Shown here in pieces: positions 28,620 to 38,140 of a stretch of DNA of 64,000 nucleotides. Source of the DNA: Cohnella algarum. GTDB lineage: Bacteria; Bacillota; Bacilli; Paenibacillales; Paenibacillaceae. Each line of letters opens with the position of its first letter. Within the stretch, counting starts at the first letter, position 1. The translations under genes were made by a program, and so were the position numbers. The notes under the pieces were generated by a model. That model was not told where the DNA came from and did not search any database. It saw nothing but the letters and a program-made list of their open reading frames with translations. The DNA is taken from assembly GCF_016937515.1 (NCBI RefSeq), contig NZ_JAFHKM010000002.1, positions 1,979,001-2,043,000 of the forward strand. Reading direction: 5' to 3'.

Positions 28620-28968
28620 TTGGATTTTTTCCAATCTGCCGAGCGAAATAAACAAGAAGCGCGTGCTATGTTGGATTATATCCAACGGAAAACGGGGATT
28701 CGGACGAAATTCGAGAGAATCCGGCCGCCTCATTGGATGAAATCCAACGAAGACGGCAGAATGTGCGAAAATTCGGTTCCTCATTGGATGAAATCCAACG
28801 AAGACGCCGGAATGCGCGAAATTCGGTTCCTCATTAGATGAAATCCAACGAAGACGGCGGAATGTGCGAAAATTCGGTTCCTCATTGGATGAAATCCAAC
28901 GAAGACGGCGGAGTGCGCGAAAATTCGGTTCCTCATTGGATGAAATCCAACCAAGAGGGCCGGGCGGA
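28620..28968. repeat. Palindrome-bearing array between T-box and ywiB (five 51-bp units plus two outliers)
   Basis: CATTGGATGAAATCCAACGA begins at 28731, 28782, 28832, 28883 and 28934 (50-51 bp period) with GAAAATTCGGTTCCT also repeated. Each unit holds the palindrome TTGGAT-GAA-ATCCAA (one copy TTAGAT). Two further palindromes, TTGGATTTTTTCCAA (28620) and TTGGATTATATCCAA (28671), precede the array. The array is inside the transcribed leader of ywiB-argS. One open frame runs through it but has no start signal. Confidence 0.9.
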
Positions 28969-29003
28969 ATTTCGACGTTTGGCGGAAGGGGGGCGAAATC
29001 GAC

Positions 29004-29441
29004 TTGGCGATGGCGTTGGAACCGAAACGGGTGAAAATCGGATTATACTCCATGCAAGACGGGGCGACCTCGGTTTTGGAATATCGGGGCACGCTGTACC
29101 CGAAGGCCGGCTCCTTTTATGTCCGGTACGAGGAGACGGACGAGGATCGGGGACGATGCTCGGTGACGATGAAGTGGAACGCCGACGGATTCGCGATTTT
29201 GCGGCACGGCGAAGTGCGGGGCGAGCAGAGCTTCCGGCCGGGCGCGAGGACGGCGGGCTGGATCCAGTCGGGAGCGGGAAGGTTCCGATTGGAGATCGAA
29301 ACGAAGAAGCTGCGCATCCTGCCCGCGACGGCGGACCGTTTGCCGATCGAGATCAGGTGGCAATACGAGCTTTGGATGAACGAACAGTGGGCCAATCGTT
29401 TGAATTTACGTTTGCTTATCGAGGAGGAAAACGAACAATGA
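29004..29441 (+). CDS. ywiB: DUF1934 (YwiB-like) beta-barrel protein
   Basis: A 145-residue protein of the DUF1934/YwiB family, predicted lipocalin-like beta barrel (repeated strands such as SVLEYRGTLY, SFYVRYEET, GRFRLEIETKKL). Function not established. TTG 29004 is 12 nt after GGAAGGGGGG; ATG 29010 is the alternative. Its stop overlaps the argS ATG (ATGA), the same ywiB-argS arrangement as in B. subtilis. Confidence 0.85.
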   Translation: MAMALEPKRVKIGLYSMQDGATSVLEYRGTLYPKAGSFYVRYEETDEDRGRCSVTMKWNADGFAILRHGEVRGEQSFRPGARTAGWIQSGAGRFRLEIETKKLRILPATADRLPIEIRWQYELWMNEQWANRLNLRLLIEEENEQ

Positions 29442-31117
29442 GCGCATATGTGCTGGAGGAACTGTATCAAAAAATAAGGGAGGCCGTGGCGGATGCCGCC
29501 GTGGCGGCCGGCCTGGCCGAGCGGGAGCAGCTGCCCGTCTTCGCGATCGAGGTGCCGAGGGAAAAAGCGCACGGCGACCTGGCGACGAACGCCGCCATGC
29601 AGCTGACGAAAATCGCCAAACGCAATCCGCGCCAAATCGCCGAAGCCATTTTGGAGCATCTCGACGGTTCGGGCGCTTACATTCAGTCCGCCGAAATCGC
29701 CGGGCCGGGGTTCATCAATTTCCGTTTGGACAAAAAGTATTTGTATCCCGTCATCGCATCGGTTCTCGATCGGAAGGAGCGCTACGGCAGCCTGACGAAG
29801 GAGCAGCCGCGCCGGGTCGAGATCGAGTTCGTCAGCGCCAACCCGACGGGCAGCCTGCATCTGGGCCACGCTCGCGGGGCGGCCGTTGGCGACGCGCTCG
29901 CGAACCTGCTCGAATTCGCGGGCAACGAAGTGACGCGCGAATACTACATTAACGATGCGGGCAACCAGGTGGCGAATTTGGCCAAGTCGATCGAGGCGAG
30001 ATACCGCCAGGCGCTCGGCCAGGAAGCCGACATGCCGGAGGACGGCTATTACGGCGAGGACATCGTCGGCTTTGCCAAGGAGCTGGCGGAGCAGGAGGGC
30101 GACAAGCTGCTTTCGCTGTCCGAGGAGGAAAGGTTCAAGAAGCTTCGGGAGTACGGCCTGTCCAAGGAGCTGGACAAAATCAAGCGCGATTTGGCCCGTT
30201 TCGGCGTCCGCTTCGACATCTGGTACAGCGAAACTTCGCTTTACGAGCAAGGGCGCGTCACCGGAGCGCTGGACGCGCTGAGGGCGCAGGGGCACGTCTA
30301 CGAGCAGGACGGAGCCGTCTGGCTGAACACGACCGCCTTCGGGGACGACAAGGACCGCGTTCTCGTCAAAAACGACGGCTCGTACACGTATTTGACGCCG
30401 GACGTCGCCTATCATATGGACAAATACGGCCGCGGCTACGACGAGATGATCAACATTTGGGGCGCCGACCACCACGGGTACATTCCGCGCATGAAGGCGG
30501 CCATGGCCGCGCTCGGCAACGATCCCGACAAGCTGACGGTGCTGATCGCCCAAATGGTCAGCCTGTTCCAGAACGGGGAAAAGGTGAAGATGTCCAAACG
30601 GACCGGCAAGGCGGTCACGATGGAAGATTTGATGGACGAAGTCGGCGTCGACGCGATTCGCTATTTCTTTACGATGCGGAGCATGGATTCGCATCTGGAC
30701 TTCGACATGGACCTCGCCGTTTCGACGTCCAACGAAAATCCCGTGTTTTACGTGCAATACGCCTACGCCCGCATTTGCAGCATTTTCCGCCAGGCGGAGG
30801 AGCAGGGCATCCGCCTGCTGCCGGTCGCCGAAGCGCCGCTTCACAGGCTGACGGCGGAGCAAGAGTTCGACTTGCTTCGCAAAATGGGCGAGCTTCCTGC
30901 CGTGATCGCCGACGCGGCGGCCAATTACGCTCCGCATTATGTCATTCGCTACATCTATGAGATCGCGGCCCTTTTCCACAGCTACTACAGGGCGGAGCGC
31001 GTCATCACCGAGGACGCGGAGCAAAGCCAGGCCAGATTGCAGCTGCTGGCGGCGCTGCGCATCGTCCTGGCGAACTGCCTGAAGCTGGTCGGCGTATCGG
31101 CCCCGGAAAAAATGTAA
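29438..31117 (+). CDS. argS: Arginyl-tRNA synthetase
   Basis: A 559-residue class I synthetase charging tRNA-Arg in the cytosol. The N-terminal Add-1 domain (1-110) is followed by the HIGH motif as HLGH (141-144, SANPTGSLHLGHARG) and, unlike many ArgRS, a recognisable KMSK (VKMSKRTGKAV); the C terminus is the helical anticodon-binding domain. GAGGAGG precedes the ATG. It is coupled to ywiB by a 4-nt overlap and lies downstream of the T-box. Confidence 0.97.
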   Translation: MSAYVLEELYQKIREAVADAAVAAGLAEREQLPVFAIEVPREKAHGDLATNAAMQLTKIAKRNPRQIAEAILEHLDGSGAYIQSAEIAGPGFINFRLDKKYLYPVIASVLDRKERYGSLTKEQPRRVEIEFVSANPTGSLHLGHARGAAVGDALANLLEFAGNEVTREYYINDAGNQVANLAKSIEARYRQALGQEADMPEDGYYGEDIVGFAKELAEQEGDKLLSLSEEERFKKLREYGLSKELDKIKRDLARFGVRFDIWYSETSLYEQGRVTGALDALRAQGHVYEQDGAVWLNTTAFGDDKDRVLVKNDGSYTYLTPDVAYHMDKYGRGYDEMINIWGADHHGYIPRMKAAMAALGNDPDKLTVLIAQMVSLFQNGEKVKMSKRTGKAVTMEDLMDEVGVDAIRYFFTMRSMDSHLDFDMDLAVSTSNENPVFYVQYAYARICSIFRQAEEQGIRLLPVAEAPLHRLTAEQEFDLLRKMGELPAVIADAAANYAPHYVIRYIYEIAALFHSYYRAERVITEDAEQSQARLQLLAALRIVLANCLKLVGVSAPEKM

Positions 31118-31166
31118 GCCGTCGCCGCGGCCGAGCGGGGGAGATTCCGGCCAGGCCGTCGTCCGC

Positions 31167-32326
31167 TCAGGGCTGACGCGGCTTCAGCTGGTCGGCCGCT
31201 TGCATCATCAAGCCTATGCGAAGCTCTCCGGCGGTCGTCCGGAGAGCTTTCGCGCCTCTTAGCGGGCGCACGGACCGCTTCAAAATTTGTTTGATCTGCT
31301 CGGGGTCAGATCCCGGCGGTATGACAGCAAAAGCGCCACGGCGCCGGTGACGTGCGAGGTGGCCATCGACGTGCCGCTCATGATTTTGCGTTTGCCCTGC
31401 AGCCAGCACGATTCGATTTTTTCTCCGGGCGCATAAATATCGATATAGCTGCTGCGGTTCGTAAACGCGGCTACCCGGCCCTGCCGGTTCGTCGCCCCGA
31501 CGGCGACCGTCTGGCTGTATCTGGCGGGATAGTCGATCGTTCCCCGCTTGCCGTCGTTGCCGGACGAGGCGACGATGAGGACGCCGGACCGGTAGGCGTT
31601 GCCCACCGCATGCAGCAGGGACCGGCTGCGGCCGTGCATGCCGAAGCTCATGTTGACGACGTTCATCCGGTTGCGGACGCACCAGTCGATGCCGAGAATA
31701 ATATCGGAAACGTAAGCCGTCCCGTTGTGGTCGAACGCTTTGATCGGATATAAGGAAGCCCGCGGCGCGACGCCGATCATGCCCTGAAGCTGGTTGGCCG
31801 CGGCGATCGTGCCGGCGATGTGCGTGCCGTGGCCGTTATCGTCCTGAGGAAGCTGCGTCCGCTGCAGAAGATTGATCCCTCTTTCCAGCGAATGGCGCAA
31901 GTCGGGATGCTGAAAGTCGACGCCGGTATCGATGATGCCGACTTTGACGCGGTAGCCGGTGGCCCGGCCCCACGCGTCGGGGGCGCCGATTTTCCGCACC
32001 CCCCAAGGAACGCCTTTCGCCGTGCGAGAGCCCGGGGACGCCTGCGGCAGTCCGTCGACGCGAACGACCGCATCGGGTTCCCAGATGACGGATTTCGTCA
32101 ACGCTTGCGGCAATTGGTCGACGGGGATCGGACAGGCATAGGCGCGAATGATGCCGAGCCGGCGGACGCTTTGCAGCGCTTTGCAGTTTTTGCGCTGCGA
32201 TTGCAGCGCCTGAAAAAACCTTCTGTCGTCTCCCGGACGGACGAACCGCAATATCGTTCTGCCGGCGTCGGTCTCCGGAGCGGAGAGGGAACCTTTCAGC
32301 CATTTCAGCAACCCGCTTGTTTCCAA
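31167..32326 (-). pseudogene. Subtilisin-like serine protease (S8), one apparent frameshift near the end
   Basis: About 386 residues when one base is restored at 31302-31305 (LTPEQIKQIL). TTG 32326 follows GGGAGGG. The first ~110 residues look like an inhibitor-type propeptide, and there is no signal peptide, so an intracellular or leaderless protease is suggested. The catalytic triad is intact: Asp in VGIIDTGVDFQHPD, His in NGHGTHIAGTIAA, Ser in SGTSMATSHVTGA; the oxyanion Asn is in ASSGNDG. The shift falls after the catalytic Ser, so even the truncated product contains all active-site residues. It interrupts the argS-rpoE neighbourhood on the opposite strand. Confidence 0.85.
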
Positions 32327-32520
32327 TGGGGCATCCCTCCCGTCGTATGCTTCCCTATTGTATGAACGACCCGGGGAACGGCTTGGGAAACCGGCCTTTT
32401 TGCGCGCAAATGGGCGACGGGGTGTGTCAATATCGGCCGGCGGCCATACGATGGATGGAGAACCCTTGCGGGTTCTCCGCCGCGCCGCTTTGCATGGGAA
32501 GCGGCCGGAGGGATACAGTC

Positions 32521-32563
32521 GAAAAGCGAAGGCGCAGCCGGCCCGGCATGCCTTCGCTTTTTC
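32521..32563. terminator. Bidirectional hairpin in the subtilase-rpoE gap
   Basis: GAAAAGCGAAGGC and GCCTTCGCTTTTTC form a 13-bp stem with T runs on both strands. It sits between divergent genes (32327-32670), where no gene is seen, so it may end a small untranslated transcript or insulate the two promoters. Confidence 0.65.
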
Positions 32564-32670
32564 GGCGCTTGCATTTTTATAGGAAATGCGGTTAACTAAT
32601 GGGTGACACCTGAAACCAACCGGGATTGAAGCATACAATCGCTTAATATAAAGAGAGGATGAGGTGCAGC

Positions 32671-33246
32671 GTGAGCGCGGAATACGTCCTGAAGCTAAAT
32701 GAAGAAAAAATTCGCGAGCTGCCGATGGTGGATCTTGCGTTCGAGGTTTTAAAGGCGGCGAACACTCCCTTTTACTATCGGGACTTGATGAACGAAATCG
32801 CCAAATTGAGAGGGTTCACCGAAGAGCAAATCAACGATTTGATCGTGCACGTGTACACCGAGATCAACATCGACGGGCGCTTCGCCTGCGTCGGCAACAA
32901 CGTGTGGGGCCTTAAGCGCTGGTATCCGGTCGAGAAGGCCGACGAGGCGGTGACCGGAAGCGGCAAGCGCCCGCGGATCATCAACGACGACGACGATCTG
33001 GACGACGAGGATCTGTACGGCGAGGACGAGGAAGAAGTGGTGGCGGCCGACGACGAAAATTACGACCTGTTCGACGAAGAACGGGAAGAAATTTTCGACG
33101 AAGGCGAAGAAGCCGCCGAAATCGACGAGGAAGTCGAGATCGAGGAAGAGGAAGACCCCGAGCTTGAAGGCGAGCTGGAAGAGGAAGCGGAAGAAGAGCT
33201 GGACGACGACGATCTCGATCCGGACGATGAGGACGAGCGCGACTGA
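32671..33246 (+). CDS. rpoE: DNA-directed RNA polymerase delta subunit
   Basis: A 191-residue delta subunit. The N-terminal ~85 residues form the HARE-HTH domain (MVDLAFEVLKAANTPFYYRDLM...DGRFACVGNNVWGLKRW); the remaining half is almost entirely Asp/Glu and disordered, which displaces nucleic acids and speeds RNA polymerase recycling. GTG 32671 has GAGGTG upstream; an ATG at 32659 in frame abuts its own site and is less likely. Located just before pyrG as in B. subtilis. Confidence 0.95.
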   Translation: MSAEYVLKLNEEKIRELPMVDLAFEVLKAANTPFYYRDLMNEIAKLRGFTEEQINDLIVHVYTEINIDGRFACVGNNVWGLKRWYPVEKADEAVTGSGKRPRIINDDDDLDDEDLYGEDEEEVVAADDENYDLFDEEREEIFDEGEEAAEIDEEVEIEEEEDPELEGELEEEAEEELDDDDLDPDDEDERD

Positions 33247-33382
33247 CCGCCTTTCCGGACGGTTGCGGACCGGACATTCGGAAGCCCGGGCTTGAGGCCG
33301 CGCGAGGCTTGACACCATATCCTTTAGACGGTAAACTTAGGCTTGGGCTTTAGAACCGTGCTTTTCCATAGGTGAATCGATT

Positions 33383-33418
33383 AAAAAGTGCCCCCATTAT
33401 TATGGGTGTCACTTTTTT
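33383..33418 (+). terminator. Intrinsic terminator between rpoE and pyrG
   Basis: AAAAAGTG...CCCAT and ATGGG...CACTTTTTT pair around TATT with a small internal mismatch, followed by T. The rest of the 305-bp gap should hold the pyrG promoter. Confidence 0.75.
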
Positions 33419-33482
33419 GTTTTGTCGGGCATGAAATCGCAGCTTAACCTCGCCTCATGTCCGGCGTAAAAAGGGTGTCTAA

Positions 33483-35162
<1,680 letters not shown>

Positions 35163-35167
35163 AGGAA

Positions 35168-35206
35168 GAGGCGCTCCGGCACCGCCGGGGCGTCTCTCAC
35201 TTTTTT
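35168..35206 (+). terminator. Intrinsic terminator after pyrG
   Basis: A 13-bp GC-rich stem (GAGGCGCTCCGGC with GCCGGGGCGTCTC) with loop ACC, followed after four bases by six T. Confidence 0.8.
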
Positions 35207-35219
35207 CCATAGGATAAGA

Positions 35220-35245
35220 AGGATTTCCTTGCACCTATCTCGAAT
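35220..35245 (+). promoter_or_regulatory. Candidate sigma-H promoter of spo0F
   Basis: AGGATTT (35220-35226) and GAAT (35242-35245) are 15 nt apart, matching the AGGAWWW/RNNGAAT pattern of sigma-H promoters apart from the purine. B. subtilis spo0F also has a sigma-H promoter, so this is biologically plausible. Confidence 0.5.
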
Positions 35246-35287
35246 ACGGGTTACATATGGACGTCAGAAGCGGAGGCGATGAAAACG

Positions 35288-35686
35288 ATGACAAGGAAGA
35301 AACTGCTGATCGTTGACGACCAGGTCGGCATTCGGATTTTGCTTCTGGAAGTGTTTAGCACGGAAGGATATGAGACGTTTCAAGCCGCAAACGGTCGTGC
35401 CGCGCTGGAAATCGTACGTCTGCATGCGCCGGATCTCGTTTTGCTCGATATGAAAATTCCGGGCATGGACGGCCTGGAGATTTTGAAGAAAATAAAGGAA
35501 ATGAACCGCGACATCAAAGTGATCATGATGACCGCGTACGGCGAGCTCGACATGATCAAGGAGGCGACCGAACTGGGCGCTCTGATGCATTTTACGAAGC
35601 CGTTCGATATCGACGAGCTGCGGGTTGCCGTCAATTTGCAACTGTCCGAGGAAGGGCCTTCTCCACGGTTCGCGACCGCTACATGA
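35288..35686 (+). CDS. spo0F: Sporulation phosphorelay response regulator Spo0F
   Basis: A 132-residue single-domain receiver that takes phosphate from sporulation kinases and passes it to Spo0B. With ATG 35288 (GGAGG 11 nt upstream) the numbering gives Asp10-Asp11, phospho-acceptor Asp54, Thr82 and Lys104, identical to B. subtilis Spo0F, which supports this start over the ATG at 35279. The short C-terminal tail after FDIDEL is variable. Position between pyrG and fba is conserved. Confidence 0.95.
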   Translation: MTRKKLLIVDDQVGIRILLLEVFSTEGYETFQAANGRAALEIVRLHAPDLVLLDMKIPGMDGLEILKKIKEMNRDIKVIMMTAYGELDMIKEATELGALMHFTKPFDIDELRVAVNLQLSEEGPSPRFATAT

Positions 35687-35720
35687 ACGGATTCTCATCT
35701 CGAAGCGGCTGCCGACCCGT

Positions 35721-35750
35721 TTACTATACCAAGACTATTTGTGGTATAAT
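35721..35750 (+). promoter_or_regulatory. Promoter of fba with overlapping inverted repeat
   Basis: TTACTA (35721-35726) and TATAAT (35745-35750) are 18 bp apart. TATACCA and TGGTATA form an inverted repeat with 10 nt between, covering spacer and -10, which could be an operator. Confidence 0.55.
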
Positions 35751-35809
35751 AGCGCAGTATGAAGGTCGCGTGCAGAGCGGACCATTTAAGGAGCAGGAGG
35801 AATACCATT

Positions 35810-36664
35810 ATGCCATTGGTTTCAATGAATGAGTTTTTGCCGAAGGCCAAAGCGAACCGTTTCGCCGTAGGCCAGTTCAACATGAACAACCTGGAGTTCG
35901 CGCAAGCGATCACGGAAGCGGCAATGGAAGAAAAATCCCCCTTTATTTTCGGCGTCAGCGAAGGCGCCCTGAAATATATGGGGATCGAATACACGGTGGC
36001 GATCGCGGAAGCCGCCGCCAAGAAATCGGGCCTGCCGATCGCGCTTCACCTTGACCACGGCAGCAGCTTCGACGTGGCGATGCAATGTATCCGCGCCGGC
36101 TTCTCTTCCGTCATGTTCGATGGTTCCCACCATCCGTACGAAGAGAACATCAAGCTGACGAAAGAAATCGTCAAAGCGGCGCACGCTATGGGCGTATCGG
36201 TCGAAGGCGAGCTCGGAACGATCGGCGGCGTCGAGGACGACATCAGCGTCGACGAGGCGGATGCGGCACTGGCGAAACCGGAAGAAGCGATTCGTTTCTA
36301 CGAAGAAACGGGCGTCGACGCGCTGGCGATCGCCGTCGGCACGGCGCACGGCATGTACAAGGGCGAAGTGAAAATTCACTATGATATCATCGAAGCCGTC
36401 ACTTCCAAAATCCCGGTCCCGATCGTTCTTCACGGCGGCTCCGGCGTTCCGGACGATCTCATTCGCCAAGCGATCCAATACGGCGTAGGCAAAATCAACG
36501 TCAACACCGAAAACCAAGTCGCCTGCACGAAGGTCATTCGCGAAGTGCTCGGCAAAGACGAAAAAATCATCGACCCCCGCAAGTATCTCACGCCTGCCCG
36601 CACGGCGATGAAAGAAGTCGTCAAAGAAAAAATCCGTCTGTTCGGCAGCAGCAACCAGGCCTAA
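35810..36664 (+). CDS. fbaA: Class II fructose-1,6-bisphosphate aldolase
   Basis: A 284-residue zinc-dependent aldolase of glycolysis and gluconeogenesis. Zinc and substrate motifs: LHLDHGSS (about residues 80-87), EGELGTIGGVED, GTAHGMYKG and LHGGSGVPD, then INVNTENQ. AGGAGG lies 8-9 nt before ATG 35810; the frame extends further upstream but without a site. Monocistronic, with its own promoter and terminator. Codon use is more biased than its neighbours (AAA/GAA, CGT), consistent with high expression. Confidence 0.96.
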   Translation: MPLVSMNEFLPKAKANRFAVGQFNMNNLEFAQAITEAAMEEKSPFIFGVSEGALKYMGIEYTVAIAEAAAKKSGLPIALHLDHGSSFDVAMQCIRAGFSSVMFDGSHHPYEENIKLTKEIVKAAHAMGVSVEGELGTIGGVEDDISVDEADAALAKPEEAIRFYEETGVDALAIAVGTAHGMYKGEVKIHYDIIEAVTSKIPVPIVLHGGSGVPDDLIRQAIQYGVGKINVNTENQVACTKVIREVLGKDEKIIDPRKYLTPARTAMKEVVKEKIRLFGSSNQA

Positions 36665-36737
36665 GGCCGATTTCAGCCTGCGGCGCGGACCGAATCGTCG
36701 GACATGCCTCCAGGTGCGGTACTATCTTCAGATCAAC

Positions 36738-36772
36738 GGGAAAACGTCGCGCGGCGTTTTCCCTTTCCTTCA
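36738..36772 (+). terminator. Intrinsic terminator after fba
   Basis: GGGAAAACG and CGTTTTCCC form a 9-bp perfect stem, followed by a T/C-rich tract. Confidence 0.7.
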
Positions 36773-36838
36773 TTGTTTGTATTGGAGCCGCATTCGGCTT
36801 CGGTGCATGGAGCAGCATACTAGGAGGACCATGCATTC

Positions 36839-38089
36839 ATGGAGAAATTGATGATACGCGGAGGCCGACCGCTGAAAGGCACGGTTAGCATCAGCGGCGC
36901 CAAGAACAGCGCGATCGCGCTTCTTCCCGCCGCCATATTGGCGGAGTCCGAAGTGCGCCTTGACAATCTTCCGCATCTCAGCGATGTGAATATTTATATC
37001 GAATTGCTGCAGGAGCTCGGAGCGAAAGTAACCTGGACGAGCGATATGATGCGCATCGATCCGTCCGATCTGAAATCGGTTCCGATGCCGAACGGACAGG
37101 TAAAGATGCTTCGGGCCTCGTATTATTTGATGGGAGCGCTGCTCGGCCGCTTCGGCGAAGCCACGATCGGCTTGCCGGGAGGCTGCAACTTCGAGCCCCG
37201 TCCCATCGACCAGCATATCAAAGGATTTGAAGCGCTGGGGGCCGTCGTAACCAACGAACATGGCGCCGTCCGCATTCGAGCCAAAGAACTCCGCGGGGCG
37301 AAAATATATTTGGACGTCGTGAGTGTCGGCGCTACCATCAACATCATGCTGGCCGCTTCCCGGGCCAAGGGCTCGACGGTGATCGAGAACGCGGCCAAGG
37401 AGCCGGAAATCATCGACGTCGCGACGCTGCTGAACGCCATGGGCGCCAAAATCAAAGGCGCCGGCACCGAAACGATTCGGATCGAAGGCGTCGACAGCCT
37501 GCATGGCTGCCGTCATTCGATCATCCCCGACCGCATCCAAGCGGGAACGTACATGATCGCCGCCGCCGCCACGCGCGGAGATGTCCTTATCGATAACATC
37601 ATTCCCAAGCATCTTGAAGCTTTGACGGCGAAGCTGCAGGAGATGGGCGTTCGCGTCCAGGAGATGGACGAAGCCATCCGGGTCGTCGGACAGCCGAAAT
37701 ACGAGGCCATCGACGTGAAGGCGCTCGTATACCCCGGGTTCGCGACCGACTTGCAATCGCCGATGACGAGCCTGCTTACGCAAGCGAGCGGCGTGAGCAT
37801 TTTGTCCGATTACGTGTACAGCAACCGTTTCAAGCATGTTCCCGAGCTTATGAGAATGGGCGCCCAGATTCGCGTCGAAGGCCGTTCCGCCATCATCGAG
37901 GGCGGCAAGCTGAACGCGGCCAAAGTCCGGGCGGCCGATTTGCGGGCGGGAGCCGCGCTCGTAATCGCGGCGTTGACGGTTGACGAGGGCGTTTCGGAAA
38001 TCACGGGAGTGGAGTACATCGACCGGGGCTATGAAAACCTTGTTCAACTTTTCAGTAATTTGGGCGCCGAAATTTGGCGCGAAGGCTGA
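36839..38089 (+). CDS. murA: UDP-N-acetylglucosamine 1-carboxyvinyltransferase
   Basis: A 416-residue enzyme catalysing the first committed step of peptidoglycan synthesis (enolpyruvyl transfer from PEP to UDP-GlcNAc). Lys22-Asn23 (GAKNS) and the active-site Cys116 ([10 protein letters not shown]), the fosfomycin target, are present. AGGAGG is 11 nt before ATG. Position beside fba and rho corresponds to the second Firmicute paralogue (murZ/murAB), so another copy may exist elsewhere in the genome. It is followed by rho after about 50 nt. Confidence 0.95.
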   Translation: MEKLMIRGGRPLKGTVSISGAKNSAIALLPAAILAESEVRLDNLPHLSDVNIYIELLQELGAKVTWTSDMMRIDPSDLKSVPMPNGQVKMLRASYYLMGALLGRFGEATIGLPGGCNFEPRPIDQHIKGFEALGAVVTNEHGAVRIRAKELRGAKIYLDVVSVGATINIMLAASRAKGSTVIENAAKEPEIIDVATLLNAMGAKIKGAGTETIRIEGVDSLHGCRHSIIPDRIQAGTYMIAAAATRGDVLIDNIIPKHLEALTAKLQEMGVRVQEMDEAIRVVGQPKYEAIDVKALVYPGFATDLQSPMTSLLTQASGVSILSDYVYSNRFKHVPELMRMGAQIRVEGRSAIIEGGKLNAAKVRAADLRAGAALVIAALTVDEGVSEITGVEYIDRGYENLVQLFSNLGAEIWREG

Positions 38090-38108
38090 TCCCCGGCACC
38101 CGGGGATC
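38088..38108. other. Perfect hairpin in the murA-rho gap
   Basis: GATCCCCGG and CCGGGGATC with loop CAC; overlaps the murA stop. No T run follows, so it may slow polymerase or stabilise the 3' end rather than terminate. Confidence 0.5.
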
Positions 38109-38140
38109 GCCGATATTCGGATCGCAAAGAGGGGATATTA

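Noticed and set aside
28838-29437. N-terminal extension of argS through the palindrome array
   Set aside because: The frame is open but GAGGAGG and the standard ArgS N terminus begin at 29438, and ywiB occupies this stretch.
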